Shown piece by piece: positions 30,035-39,343 of a stretch of DNA of 64,000 nucleotides. Numbering within the stretch: position 1 is the first letter of the stretch; every line of letters begins with the position of its first letter. This DNA comes from Myroides pelagicus (lineage in GTDB: Bacteria > Bacteroidota > Bacteroidia > Flavobacteriales > Flavobacteriaceae), in NCBI RefSeq assembly GCF_009711055.1, contig NZ_WMJY01000003.1, positions 315 to 64,314 on the forward strand. Reading direction: 5' to 3'. Made by a program: the position numbers and the translations under genes. Under the pieces are notes generated by a model, which saw nothing but the letters and a program-made list of their open reading frames with translations, ran no database searches and was not told the origin of the DNA.

Positions 30035-30727
30035 TTAAAGTATCCCTTCATCTGCAAAACTATAATACCCGAACTCAGTAACAATAACATGATCCAACAA
30101 AGAAACATCCATAATTTTACCTCCTTCTCTAATTTTCTTAGTTAGCGAAATGTCAGCCTCACTTGGTTTCAACTTTCCTGAAGGGTGATTGTGTACTAAG
30201 ATCAAACCAGTCGCACGATGATCTAATGCTGCTTTAAACAACAAACGAACATCAACAACAATGCCTGTCATACCTCCTTTGCTCAAAGCTAATTTGAAAT
30301 TTATCTTATTGGAATTACTCAGTAATAAAACCCAGAACTCTTCGTGATCTAAATCCCCGAGTAGCGGCTGCATTAATTCAAATACATCTTTACTACACGT
30401 AATACGATCTTGCAACAACTGATCTGCCATTCTTCTACGTTGGCCTAACTCTAATGCTGCTATAATGGAAACTGTTTTAGCCTCACCTATTCCTATAAAC
30501 AACATCAGCTCTTTTACTCCTTGTCGTGCGAGTAATGTCAAATCGTTATTATAAGTGTTCAATAATCGCTTACACAGCTCTACAGCAGTCTCATTTCGAC
30601 TTCCTGAGCCAATAAGGATTGCTAGCAACTCTGCATCACTAAGTGATGACTTCCCTTTACTTAAAACCTTTTCTCTAGGTCTATCATCTTCTGCCCATTG
30701 TTTTATTGTAAAATTAATTGTTTCCAT
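30035..30727 (-). CDS. radC: RadC-family JAB/MPN-domain protein
   Basis: A 230-residue RadC protein: an N-terminal helix-hairpin-helix region (LLAILIGSG, and FIGIGEAKT at about 77-85) followed by a JAMM metalloprotease-like domain with His179, His181 and Asp192 in VHNHPSG...EAD. Despite its name, a DNA-repair role is not established. A 12-bp perfect palindrome lies just before its start codon. Confidence 0.92.
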   Translation of the reverse strand: METINFTIKQWAEDDRPREKVLSKGKSSLSDAELLAILIGSGSRNETAVELCKRLLNTYNNDLTLLARQGVKELMLFIGIGEAKTVSIIAALELGQRRRMADQLLQDRITCSKDVFELMQPLLGDLDHEEFWVLLLSNSNKINFKLALSKGGMTGIVVDVRLLFKAALDHRATGLILVHNHPSGKLKPSEADISLTKKIREGGKIMDVSLLDHVIVTEFGYYSFADEGIL

Positions 30728-30732
30728 ATCAT

Positions 30733-30744
30733 GTGAAATTTCAC
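30733..30744. promoter_or_regulatory. 12-bp palindrome just upstream of radC
   Basis: GTGAAATTTCAC, a perfect palindrome 5 nt before the radC ATG. It could be an operator site or a chance match. Confidence 0.3.
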
Positions 30745-30874
30745 CTTATCAACATCAAAAATCCCCCCATATTAACTGAGAAAAGATTTAATAATACAAT
30801 AATAATATTAACCATTACTAAGATCTTAACAATATCAGAAACCTAACACTTTAACAACGTTTCGTAAAAAAAGT

Positions 30875-30903
30875 AGAGGGATAATCCACACGATTATCCC
30901 TCT
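30875..30903 (-). terminator. Terminator after mpl
   Basis: A 12-bp perfect stem AGAGGGATAATC (30875-30886) / GATTATCCCTCT (30892-30903) with a 5-nt loop, followed on the minus strand by ACTTTTTTT. Confidence 0.88.
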
Positions 30904-30926
30904 TATAGTGCTTCAGGCTTTTACAG

Positions 30927-32285
30927 CTAAGAACATCTCTCTGAAATGAATTTATCCAATGACAGACCACCGTAATTACCAGAACTCATAAATAAAAGGA
31001 CGGTATCTTTTAAGTCTAATTCATACAAAAAAGATTTAAAACTATCCGCATCAGTGTAAGTATTTAATGCTTTATGATCAAATGCAGTTACCATTTGCTC
31101 TTTTGATATTTCACTCATTTGTTTAATCTTTAGAGCATCTAAAGAATAAAAAACAACGGCCTCATCTACACCATCAAGAGCTCCTTTATACTGCGTTAAG
31201 AAATCGGTATTTAAACTACTATAGGTATGTAATTCTAAACAGGCAATTACCTTTTTATTAGGATATTGAGCTTTAACTGCCATTGTGGTAGCTTTAACTT
31301 TACTAGGAGAATGGGCAAAATCTTTATAGACAATCGTACCCTCAGCATCATACAATCTCTCTAATCTTTTTGATGCTCCTTTAAAGCTTGCAATAGCTTC
31401 ATAGAAGTCATCTTCATCTATTCCCATATTTTGGCATACCCATTTAGCACCATTTAAATTACTTAGGTTATGCGCTCCAAATATCTCCAAAGGCATAGCC
31501 CCTTCATTTGTTTCCAAATAAGTAACCCCATCTTCAATTGAATACTCAGGAGTAATATATGCAAGCTTGCGTATTGGGTTTTCTGTCTCTTCAACTAATC
31601 GCTTTACAATTCGATCTTCCTCATTATAAACAAGAACACCCCCATTTACGATTTTATCAATAAATATCTTGAACTGTTCAATATAGTTTTCAAACGTAGG
31701 AAAAACATTTATATGATCCCAAGCGATTCCGCTAAGAAGAGCTATATTAGGTTGGTACAAATGAAACTTTGGACGTAAATCCAATGCTGACGATAAATAC
31801 TCATCACCTTCGATTAACATAAATTCATTATCATCTGTCAGATTAACCATACGGTCAAATCCTTCTAATTGAGCTCCTACGAGATAATCTACTTCACGAT
31901 CATGATATTGCATCACATGAAGAATCATCGAAGTAATCGTCGTCTTACCATGTGACCCTCCTATAACTACTCTTGTTTTATTTTTAGATTGCTCATAGAT
32001 AAACTCAGGATAAGAGTAAATAGACAATCCAAGCTCCTTTGCTTTTAGAAGCTCTGGATTATCTCCTTTAGCATGCATTCCTAATATAACTGCATCTATA
32101 TCCGCAGTGATCTTTTCAGCAAACCATCCTTCCTCTTGAGGTAACAACCCTTGAACAGCTAACCTTGATTTAGAAGGTTCAAATATAGCATCATCACTTC
32201 CAGATACCACGTCCCCTTTATCATGTAGTGCTAAGGCCAGATTGTGCATTGCACTACCTCCTATTGCAATAAAATGTACACGCAT
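30927..32285 (-). CDS. mpl: UDP-N-acetylmuramate:tripeptide ligase Mpl (Mur ligase family)
   Basis: A 452-residue Mur ligase. Three domains are visible: an N-terminal UDP-binding fold (HFIAIGGSAMHNLALAL), a central ATPase domain with P-loop GGSHGKTT (109-116), and a C-terminal domain with the DFAHSPSKV motif. Mpl joins recycled murein tripeptide to UDP-MurNAc, a peptidoglycan recycling step in the cytoplasm. MurC is the closest alternative, but the HGKTTITSM and DFAHSP forms and absence of dcw neighbours favour Mpl. It is alone, with its own terminator. Confidence 0.85.
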   Translation of the reverse strand: MRVHFIAIGGSAMHNLALALHDKGDVVSGSDDAIFEPSKSRLAVQGLLPQEEGWFAEKITADIDAVILGMHAKGDNPELLKAKELGLSIYSYPEFIYEQSKNKTRVVIGGSHGKTTITSMILHVMQYHDREVDYLVGAQLEGFDRMVNLTDDNEFMLIEGDEYLSSALDLRPKFHLYQPNIALLSGIAWDHINVFPTFENYIEQFKIFIDKIVNGGVLVYNEEDRIVKRLVEETENPIRKLAYITPEYSIEDGVTYLETNEGAMPLEIFGAHNLSNLNGAKWVCQNMGIDEDDFYEAIASFKGASKRLERLYDAEGTIVYKDFAHSPSKVKATTMAVKAQYPNKKVIACLELHTYSSLNTDFLTQYKGALDGVDEAVVFYSLDALKIKQMSEISKEQMVTAFDHKALNTYTDADSFKSFLYELDLKDTVLLFMSSGNYGGLSLDKFISERCS

Positions 32286-32435
32286 TTTAATTCTTTTTTT
32301 ACTTGAAACGTAAAATTAATACTTTAAAATAAAATGCACACATTTTTTCTATCGTTCTCTATAAATACTCTCACAAAAACTTCACTACATAGAATACAAA
32401 TAAACTAGAAATGATTACTTTTAACAAAAAAAGAA

Positions 32436-32933
32436 ATGAAAGAAAATCAATTCAATAACAACGAAAGAAACATCACCAATCAAAACAATTGGACTAGAAA
32501 TACACAACAACCTAACCAAGCTACTCCGTATAATCAAACATTCGAAATAATAGCATTGGTACTAGGTATTTTAGGATTAATTACTGCATTTATCCCATGT
32601 ATTTCTTTAATAGCGCTACTGTTTGTACTTCCAGCACTTATTCTTGGTATCATTGCAATTAGTAGAGCTTCAAAAGCAAATGCTCCAAGAGGAATGGCAA
32701 TTGCGAGTGTAGTAATTAGTGGTATAGCTTTACTCCTTTGTCTTCTATGGGGAACTATTATTGGAGGTTTTTTCAGTTCACTAAAAAATAGTGAATGGCA
32801 AAGAGAGGGAATACAATCTACTGAATATTATGAATACGAGAAAGAAGAAGAAGATACATTGAATAATAGTACAAGTGAAGACATTGAGACAATTTGGGTA
32901 GAAGAAGATATCAATACCGAAGAAAATAATTAA
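32436..32933 (+). CDS. DUF4190-type small membrane protein
   Basis: A 165-residue protein: an Asn/Gln-rich N-terminus (about 1-35), two hydrophobic segments (about 36-68 and 88-112) joined by the loop ISRASKANAPRGMAIAS, and an acidic C-terminal tail (from about 125). The two-helix core with the RGMAIAS-type loop fits the DUF4190 family of unknown function. The next gene begins 9 nt later in the same reading frame. Confidence 0.65.
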   Translation: MKENQFNNNERNITNQNNWTRNTQQPNQATPYNQTFEIIALVLGILGLITAFIPCISLIALLFVLPALILGIIAISRASKANAPRGMAIASVVISGIALLLCLLWGTIIGGFFSSLKNSEWQREGIQSTEYYEYEKEEEDTLNNSTSEDIETIWVEEDINTEENN

Positions 32934-32942
32934 TCGTTAATC

Positions 32943-33320
32943 TTGAACACTGCATATCGTACAATTAACACAACCTTTATTTACTTGTTATTAGCTTTTT
33001 TCAGTTATATAGCTACATTATCCTTTACTTCTATTCAAGGCATTTCAATTGCTTCAGCTTGCGAAGGACTTCCAATACAATTTTGTAAAAGTAGAGGTCT
33101 TACTAGAGACTTTATAACAATATTCCAGTATGGATTTAAGCAAAATCACCTAATCAATCCGTATAGCTTAACTATATTCTTATTCTTTGTCTATGCGCTA
33201 TTATCAAGAATAGTCATCAATAGGATACTAATAAAAATAACTAGTCCTATCACTATAATTGTTGATGCGTTTCTATTGATTAGTTTTTTTTTATATGCTT
33301 TTGTACCTCTAATATTCTAA
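32943..33320 (+). CDS. DUF2752-like membrane protein with a TTG start
   Basis: A 125-residue protein with three or four hydrophobic segments. CKSRGLTRDF (about 48-57) followed by an H-x-N-P-like element (HLINPYS) resembles the CGLTR...NP pattern of DUF2752 membrane proteins, though only one Cys of the usual pair is kept. There is no ATG: the first plausible start is TTG at 32943, three codons after the DUF4190 stop and in the same frame. Function unknown; the two genes are surely co-transcribed. Confidence 0.55.
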   Translation: MNTAYRTINTTFIYLLLAFFSYIATLSFTSIQGISIASACEGLPIQFCKSRGLTRDFITIFQYGFKQNHLINPYSLTIFLFFVYALLSRIVINRILIKITSPITIIVDAFLLISFFLYAFVPLIF

Positions 33321-33330
33321 ACATTAAAAA

Positions 33331-33369
33331 GGTGTATCTATCTTACTAGTACACCCTTTACTTTTTTTT
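33331..33369. terminator. Terminator between convergent genes
   Basis: GGTGTA (33331-33336) pairs with TACACC (33350-33355) around a 13-nt loop, with A-rich and T-rich flanks on either side. A weaker stem than the others here. Confidence 0.5.
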
Positions 33370-33374
33370 AAGAA

Positions 33375-35684
33375 TTAATACATTCTAGCATATCTTTCAA
33401 AATATTCACATTCGTTGATCACTTCCTTGTAGAATTTGGTATTATTATACTTTTCCTTCAGGACCTTGAATCCTTTCCACTTCTTGAACATTACATCATT
33501 ATACCAAGCCCCCATATAATAATCTGAGTTATGGTACTTCTCTACATAGAATTCATTTCTTTCCAATTTAGCAGAGAAATAAGCCAACTTCGCTTTCTGT
33601 TCATCAGTTGTTGCTGCAGAATTTGCAATGTCATAATACTTTTTTGCAAGCTTCATACTCAGTAGCAATGGTTTATTTACGCTCAAAATTGAATTACCTC
33701 CATACTCATTTAAAATACTATTCGTATAGAAAACTCTAGCATTTCCAAAATGAGTTGTATTATAAAATGCATTCCCTATAAGTAACGCATTATTATAAAT
33801 GTCCTCACCACGCTCAACTTTATCCTTCATCTCTTTCATCTTCTCAAGGAAAGAAAGCTTTGTATATTTAACGGATTGCTTTGCTGTATGATCACAATCA
33901 TTACAATCTTTTATCTTACCATTAAAAGGATTCCCTAATAAAATCGAAGACTGATATGAACCATTCCCTTCGTAAGTTGATCCCTTTACAGGAACAGCCT
34001 TCTTCATTTCTTCTATAGCAGCATCCAAGTCATCTTGATAAAACAAATATATTGAACGACTTTCGTAAATATCACTTAAATTATATTTATAATCATTGAC
34101 GAAAAGTTGTTCAAAGGCGCTTCTATCTGTTTTTTTAAGATAAGCTTCCATCTGATTAGAAAGCTTTAAGTCACTATAGAATGAAGGACCCTCTGATTGA
34201 ACAATCTCAGCCATAATAGGATTATAATTCTCTAAATAAATAGTAGAAATAAAACGTTTTACCCAATTGGAAGCATAGTCAAATCTAAAAGGATCATCAT
34301 ATGAATGCTTATTTGATTTCGCAAACAGCCAAGTCAAATCCGCTAATAACTCGGCCTCAATCTTTGCATTTACATCTTTTACCTGAGATACTTTATTAAT
34401 AATTTCAAAAAGACGGATTTGATCCTTCAATAACTTATTACTAGCCGTTGCCAAGCCATTCGCTTCCTCCAAATAAATACTTGCCTGTCCATAATCACCT
34501 TGAAAAATATCGATATAAGCAACTGCTAGTTTCCACATCACTGGATTATGTAATCGCTTATTATCTGAACTAACACTCTTGATCCAAGCATAAACCTCTT
34601 GATCAATATTCGTTTTTATTTCTTCATAATAGGCTTCCTTTGAACTAAACCTACTTTCAGAAGGTATGTTAAGCTTTTGCTCTAGTTTATTTACCCATCT
34701 TGTCAATAAATAATCTAAATGAGGGCTACCTGGATCTAGAGCATAGATTGCTTTCATACTTTTGAATTCATCCAAATAAAAACCATTCATTGCCCAAACA
34801 GCACACTTCACCCCAACATCACTAGTAACACTTAAGACTTTTTCTATATTTTCTTCATCCATAGGTCTAAAGTTATATGTGGAAACTTGACGCAATTGAG
34901 GCGCTTTATCATAAGCTTCAGCATACAAAGCATTTGCCATTATATAATTACCCCTTTGATAGTAAGCTCCTGCTACGTAACTAAGACCTCTATAATAAAG
35001 AATATTTCGCTCTAGCTTCGAAGACGTTTCTTCGAAATAACTAATTACTGAATGACGATTATTAGAATAGAACTTAGCTTTCAACACTTGAAACCACATA
35101 CGACTATAAAAGAATTTATCCTTACTCGTCGTCTTTAAGTATTCGTTTTCTGCTAATTGCACCAAACTATCAGGTACAAGAGAACTAATATGATCCTCAT
35201 AACTCCAATAATTAAAGGAACTCGTAGTATAAGGTTCTATCTTTTTAGCTAAATCAAGAAACTGAACAAACTTTTTAACTTTAGGATTATTTAGTTTTAA
35301 CGGAAAATCTGCCGATCTATCCTCTACAACATTAGTTGTCGTATAAGAGGCATTTACATGCTGATCTACTTTATTCAATAAATAATAATTCAATGCTTGT
35401 TCTGACACACTATTTCCTAAATACACCTTCCATTCTTCAATAACCGTCTGATCAAACATATCATTATTAGAGATATAGCTATTATTATAAAAGCGCTCGT
35501 ATGGAGCAAAAAACATAGGTTTATAAGACTTATCTACAAATGCCTCAGGTGTGAAAGACGATGTACTAGCATAACTCCAATAGTCATCTGCGCAGGCATA
35601 ACCATAAGCTCCTAACCCTATAACTACAGAAATACTACTGACATATAGTAAGTTCTTCAAATACTTCATTTTCATATGATTCAA
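33375..35684 (-). CDS. Large exported protein of unknown function, helical-repeat-like
   Basis: A protein of up to 769 residues with an N-terminal hydrophobic segment (about 10-30) that looks like a signal sequence; a Cys at its end (GYAC) could be a weak lipobox. The rest is rich in Tyr, Lys, Asn and paired helices such as YVAGAYYQRGNYIMANALYAEAY, recalling TPR repeats. A CNDCD motif lies near residue 595. The start is uncertain (Met at 35684, 35675 or 35669); all overlap the end of the upstream lipoprotein gene by 35-50 nt, implying coupled translation. No function assigned. Confidence 0.55.
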   Translation of the reverse strand: MNHMKMKYLKNLLYVSSISVVIGLGAYGYACADDYWSYASTSSFTPEAFVDKSYKPMFFAPYERFYNNSYISNNDMFDQTVIEEWKVYLGNSVSEQALNYYLLNKVDQHVNASYTTTNVVEDRSADFPLKLNNPKVKKFVQFLDLAKKIEPYTTSSFNYWSYEDHISSLVPDSLVQLAENEYLKTTSKDKFFYSRMWFQVLKAKFYSNNRHSVISYFEETSSKLERNILYYRGLSYVAGAYYQRGNYIMANALYAEAYDKAPQLRQVSTYNFRPMDEENIEKVLSVTSDVGVKCAVWAMNGFYLDEFKSMKAIYALDPGSPHLDYLLTRWVNKLEQKLNIPSESRFSSKEAYYEEIKTNIDQEVYAWIKSVSSDNKRLHNPVMWKLAVAYIDIFQGDYGQASIYLEEANGLATASNKLLKDQIRLFEIINKVSQVKDVNAKIEAELLADLTWLFAKSNKHSYDDPFRFDYASNWVKRFISTIYLENYNPIMAEIVQSEGPSFYSDLKLSNQMEAYLKKTDRSAFEQLFVNDYKYNLSDIYESRSIYLFYQDDLDAAIEEMKKAVPVKGSTYEGNGSYQSSILLGNPFNGKIKDCNDCDHTAKQSVKYTKLSFLEKMKEMKDKVERGEDIYNNALLIGNAFYNTTHFGNARVFYTNSILNEYGGNSILSVNKPLLLSMKLAKKYYDIANSAATTDEQKAKLAYFSAKLERNEFYVEKYHNSDYYMGAWYNDVMFKKWKGFKVLKEKYNNTKFYKEVINECEYFERYARMY

Positions 35685-36642
35685 TATTTTTTGAATTCAA
35701 ATCGTATAATATTATTTCTTCAGGACAAGAACCAGATGATTCTATTAAGTCCTCTTTCATCTCTATCAATTGCTGCGCTGTCACTTGTTCTACTTTTACT
35801 TGATCACCTTGCTTAAAATACTGACCAAAGTATTCCCCTTCCTTAGCAACTAAGTAACGATTCTCCTCTATCAATTTAAAAGATTCGTTTCGATTAATAT
35901 CTTCTTTGCGAACTCTACTGATTAGACGTACTACATGCCCTTCTCTTATATGAATTAACCATGAGTAAATTGGTAGTGCATAATTTAAAGGCAACGAATA
36001 GTCTTTTAAATAAGAAATATACTGTCTCGCTATTTTCCTATCATATATCGAATTTAAACTATCCGCTGCAATACTCCCCATATTATAATACATCAAAACA
36101 CCATTATCTACCTTAGGAATTCCCGTCTTATCAGCATATTTCACCTGATGCAAACGTATTGTTGCAGAAACTTTCCATGGTTGATTCTTTTTAATTTCCT
36201 CAACAAAGGCAAAGAAACGCTCCTTCGTAGACAAACTCCAATCACAATCAAATTGGACTTCACTTATCTTAAGGTTCTGCTTAATATTTATTTGTATGAT
36301 AAAATCCGCAACTTGACTCGCTAATTTTTTCGGATGTACAAATGAATCAAGAAACACTTCATTTTTAATAAAAACAACAGGAACCAAAGCCATTGTACTA
36401 TCAACTCTTTCCTTAAACATTATTGGACTTAGCGGGACAGCCGCATGATTTTTCAATACAACATCAAAATAACGCATATACATCTTATCAATAGATAAAT
36501 CCTGAAGTGATTTACGCTCTACACTATCTAAAGCATAAGAGGTACGCCAATAATAATAAGACAGTTTCAACTGCTGATTTTTATTATGATCAGTACAACC
36601 TAATACGACAAAAATGACTATAAGCAGTGATAAATATTTCAT
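35635..36642 (-). CDS. Lipoprotein resembling DUF3142 / TIM-barrel glycosidase-like proteins
   Basis: A 335-residue lipoprotein: signal peptide with lipobox VLGC (Cys16) and then a soluble domain. The pattern VQFDCDWS (about 140-147), KVSATIRLHQV and GVLMYYNMGS recalls the barrel strands of DUF3142, thought to be glycosidase-like; this is from memory of the family, not a search. The open frame reaches 36678, but a TACATTTG box at 36647-36654 forces the start at 36642, only 4 nt after the box. It overlaps the next exported protein gene, with which it probably works. Confidence 0.6.
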   Translation of the reverse strand: MKYLSLLIVIFVVLGCTDHNKNQQLKLSYYYWRTSYALDSVERKSLQDLSIDKMYMRYFDVVLKNHAAVPLSPIMFKERVDSTMALVPVVFIKNEVFLDSFVHPKKLASQVADFIIQINIKQNLKISEVQFDCDWSLSTKERFFAFVEEIKKNQPWKVSATIRLHQVKYADKTGIPKVDNGVLMYYNMGSIAADSLNSIYDRKIARQYISYLKDYSLPLNYALPIYSWLIHIREGHVVRLISRVRKEDINRNESFKLIEENRYLVAKEGEYFGQYFKQGDQVKVEQVTAQQLIEMKEDLIESSGSCPEEIILYDLNSKNIESYENEVFEELTICQ

Positions 36643-36646
36643 ATTA

Positions 36647-36654
36647 CAAATGTA
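36647..36654 (-). promoter_or_regulatory. -7 box directly before the DUF3142-like lipoprotein gene
   Basis: Minus-strand TACATTTG, four bases from the ATG at 36642. This is the same spacing as at rlmB and predicts a leaderless mRNA. Confidence 0.55.
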
Positions 36655-36674
36655 ATAACTTGTACCTATTAGAA

Positions 36675-36708
36675 ACACAAAAGCACCTCTAAAAAGGTGC
36701 TTTTGTGT
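36675..36708 (-). terminator. Terminator after the S46 peptidase gene
   Basis: A 13-bp perfect stem, ACACAAAAGCACC (36675-36687) with GGTGCTTTTGTGT (36696-36708) and an 8-nt loop, just past the peptidase stop codon. Confidence 0.8.
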
Positions 36709-36724
36709 ATATAGTCTCTATATC

Positions 36725-38878
36725 TTATTTTACAATTGTCATCTCATCTATTAAATGTTTTGCTCCAGCAAACTTATCGATGATAAATAATACATAACGT
36801 ATGTCAACATTTATTGTTCGTTGTAATTCTGGATCATAAATAACATCTCCTGCCATAGCTTCAATATTTCCATCAAATGCCAATCCAATCAATTCTCCTT
36901 TAGCATTAAGTACTGGAGATCCAGAGTTTCCTCCTGTAATATCGTGATTAGTCAAAAAGTTTACTGGTAAGTGACCTTCTTTATCCGCGTAAGGACCAAA
37001 GTCTCTAGCCTCATACAAATCAATTAACTTTTGAGGGTTTTCAAACTCTTCATCGCCTGGAATATGTTTCGCAACTGTTCCTTTTAATGTAGTATACCAG
37101 TTCTCTTTCGCATCATTTACTTTCTCTCCTCTTGGTAATCCTTTAACAGTTCCATACGTCAAACGTAAAGTTGAGTTTGCATCAGGGTAATACTTCTTAT
37201 CTGGATTACTCTTTTGAAGACCATCTACTAATAACCTAAATGCTTTTTGGTATTTATCTTCTAATTTGGCTAATTCCTCAGTTTTATACCTTGCTTTCTC
37301 CATTAAAGCTAAAGACAACTTAAACAATGGATCTCTAGAAATTACTGTCCCTTTTGGATTATCTAAAAACGCTTTGAAAGATTCAATATTGGCAAATATA
37401 CTCTTATCAAAAGCTTCATTTACAAATTTATCAAAATCCCCCTTATACTCTTTAGCAATTTGTGCAACATAAGGTGCTATCTCATACCCTTCAGATTTAT
37501 TCGCATACAAATTCAATTGCTGAGCAAGCATTTCTTTCTCTAATGCTTCATATTTTCCATTATATAAACCATTAGCAAATTCTTCAAACTCTCCACGCAT
37601 AGAATCTCTTACAGATTTTTTAGCTAAGATATATTTTTCTGCTCCTCCTGATAACCTATATGGTATAGAAGACATTGCAGAAGTGCGCATCATTGTCATT
37701 AAATAATTATCGTGACGTGCTTTTTCATTTGTCGCAGCGTACCACGCATTAATATCACTGATCACTTGCCCATATTTAGCTTTATTCTCAGACCTATTAG
37801 CCCAAACATTAAATGCTTCTTCATTGATTGTCTTAGCCTGAACAGTTTGATGTTGTGTCAAAGCATCAATCATCCCTTGTCTATTCTTCCAATAATTAGC
37901 TACACCAGCGTATTTTGAAGCGTAATTTAAACGAACTTCATCACTTGCAGACATGTATTTTTTCATTACATCCATACCAAGCTTAGATCCTTCAACCCAT
38001 GCAGGATAAGCATATTTTATATTTTGCTCTACTCCTTGTGCAGGCATCCATCTATTTGTACGCCCAGGATAACCTAAAATCATAGAAAAATCTCCTTCGC
38101 TAATTCCAGCCATAGAAACTGGCAAATAGTGCTTCGGTTTCATTGGAACATTATCAGGAGAATATGGTGCTGGATTTCCGTCTTTATCTGTATATACTCT
38201 AAAAATAGAGAAATCTCCTGTATGACGAGGCCATTCCCAGTTATCAGTGTCTCCACCATACTTACCAATGCTATTAGGTGGTGTACCTACTAGACGTACA
38301 TCTGTATAATCCTGATATACGAAATAGTAATATTCATTTCCTTGAAAAAATGAACGAACAGATACTGTATATTTACCACCTTCATTATTCTCTTTTTGAA
38401 TTTTAGCTATTTCTTTATTTATTACTTTTTCACGGTCCAATTCAGACATAGCGTCATTTACTACTCCTAGAATTCTATCCGTAACATTGTCCATACGTAC
38501 AAAGAAACGAACTGATAAGCCATCTGCTTCACGCTCTGTTTTTTGATTTGAAGCCCAAAATCCATTTGTTAGAATATCGTCTTCAGGTGTAGATAACTTT
38601 GCAATTTTATCATACCCACAGTGGTGATTGGTTAAAACTAAACCTTGGTTTGAGATTATCTCTGCTGTACAACCTCCATCGAATTGAACGATAGCATCTT
38701 TCAATGAATGGTTATTAATGCTATAAATCTCTTCAGCAGTCAATTGCAATCCCATCTTCTCCATATCGCGTTGATTTAAACGCTCTAAAAACATTAGGAA
38801 CCACATTCCTTCGTCTGCTTTTACCTTAAAAGGCATAGCAAATAACAAAGCTGATAAGAATAATACTATTTTTTTCAT
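36725..38878 (-). CDS. S46 family dipeptidyl-peptidase, DPP7-like
   Basis: A 717-residue exported serine peptidase with signal peptide (cleavage near residue 21, VKA-DEG). The chymotrypsin-like triad is visible: His85/His86 in TNHHCGY, Asp222 in HTGDFS and Ser652 in GGNSGSP. The residue 18 positions after Ser652 is Gly670 in LAFDGN. In this family Gly at that site marks DPP7 (hydrophobic P1) and Arg marks DPP11 (Asp/Glu P1), so a DPP7 preference is inferred. It releases dipeptides in the periplasm for peptide nutrition. Transcribed alone. Confidence 0.92.
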   Translation of the reverse strand: MKKIVLFLSALLFAMPFKVKADEGMWFLMFLERLNQRDMEKMGLQLTAEEIYSINNHSLKDAIVQFDGGCTAEIISNQGLVLTNHHCGYDKIAKLSTPEDDILTNGFWASNQKTEREADGLSVRFFVRMDNVTDRILGVVNDAMSELDREKVINKEIAKIQKENNEGGKYTVSVRSFFQGNEYYYFVYQDYTDVRLVGTPPNSIGKYGGDTDNWEWPRHTGDFSIFRVYTDKDGNPAPYSPDNVPMKPKHYLPVSMAGISEGDFSMILGYPGRTNRWMPAQGVEQNIKYAYPAWVEGSKLGMDVMKKYMSASDEVRLNYASKYAGVANYWKNRQGMIDALTQHQTVQAKTINEEAFNVWANRSENKAKYGQVISDINAWYAATNEKARHDNYLMTMMRTSAMSSIPYRLSGGAEKYILAKKSVRDSMRGEFEEFANGLYNGKYEALEKEMLAQQLNLYANKSEGYEIAPYVAQIAKEYKGDFDKFVNEAFDKSIFANIESFKAFLDNPKGTVISRDPLFKLSLALMEKARYKTEELAKLEDKYQKAFRLLVDGLQKSNPDKKYYPDANSTLRLTYGTVKGLPRGEKVNDAKENWYTTLKGTVAKHIPGDEEFENPQKLIDLYEARDFGPYADKEGHLPVNFLTNHDITGGNSGSPVLNAKGELIGLAFDGNIEAMAGDVIYDPELQRTINVDIRYVLFIIDKFAGAKHLIDEMTIVK

Positions 38879-38977
38879 AATTATTATAGAATGTTAGTTT
38901 GCGAAGATAAATTTTATTCAACAATTTCCTTCACATTTAAATTAAATAATTTTAAATAAACACAGAACGATAACTTA

Positions 38978-39343
38978 TTATTCTTCTTTGCATCGATTAT
39001 TAGGAATATTATTGTTGTTATCATAACGATCCTGAAGCTCATCTACAATTGACTTATCCCAAAGCTTTATTCCTGTTATATAAGCTGTGCGCGCAATAAG
39101 AAAAGCTGCTACTGGTGAAGTAATAAATAGGAAAAAGATAATAGCAATCACTTTGGTCGTTGTTGAAAATTCTGAAAAATGAATTGCCGCCGCTGCCAAA
39201 ATACAACCAATACCCAAGGTTGCTGCTTTTATCGTAATCGATAAACGCGTATAAAAATCAGGCATACGTACTATACCAATAGACGCTATCAAAATAAATA
39301 TCGCCCCTAACGTGCTTAATACCATAATTAATATATCAGTCAT
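38978..39343 (-). CDS. mnhG: Mrp Na+/H+ antiporter subunit G
   Basis: A 121-residue membrane protein with three helices, last gene of the Mrp operon. The IGIVRMPDFYTRLS motif near residues 22-35 and the FLFITSPVAAFLIARTAY segment are typical MnhG/MrpG. It overlaps mnhF by 8 nt. All Mrp subunits are needed for Na+(Li+)/H+ exchange in this antiporter class. Confidence 0.93.
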   Translation of the reverse strand: MTDILIMVLSTLGAIFILIASIGIVRMPDFYTRLSITIKAATLGIGCILAAAAIHFSEFSTTTKVIAIIFFLFITSPVAAFLIARTAYITGIKLWDKSIVDELQDRYDNNNNIPNNRCKEE

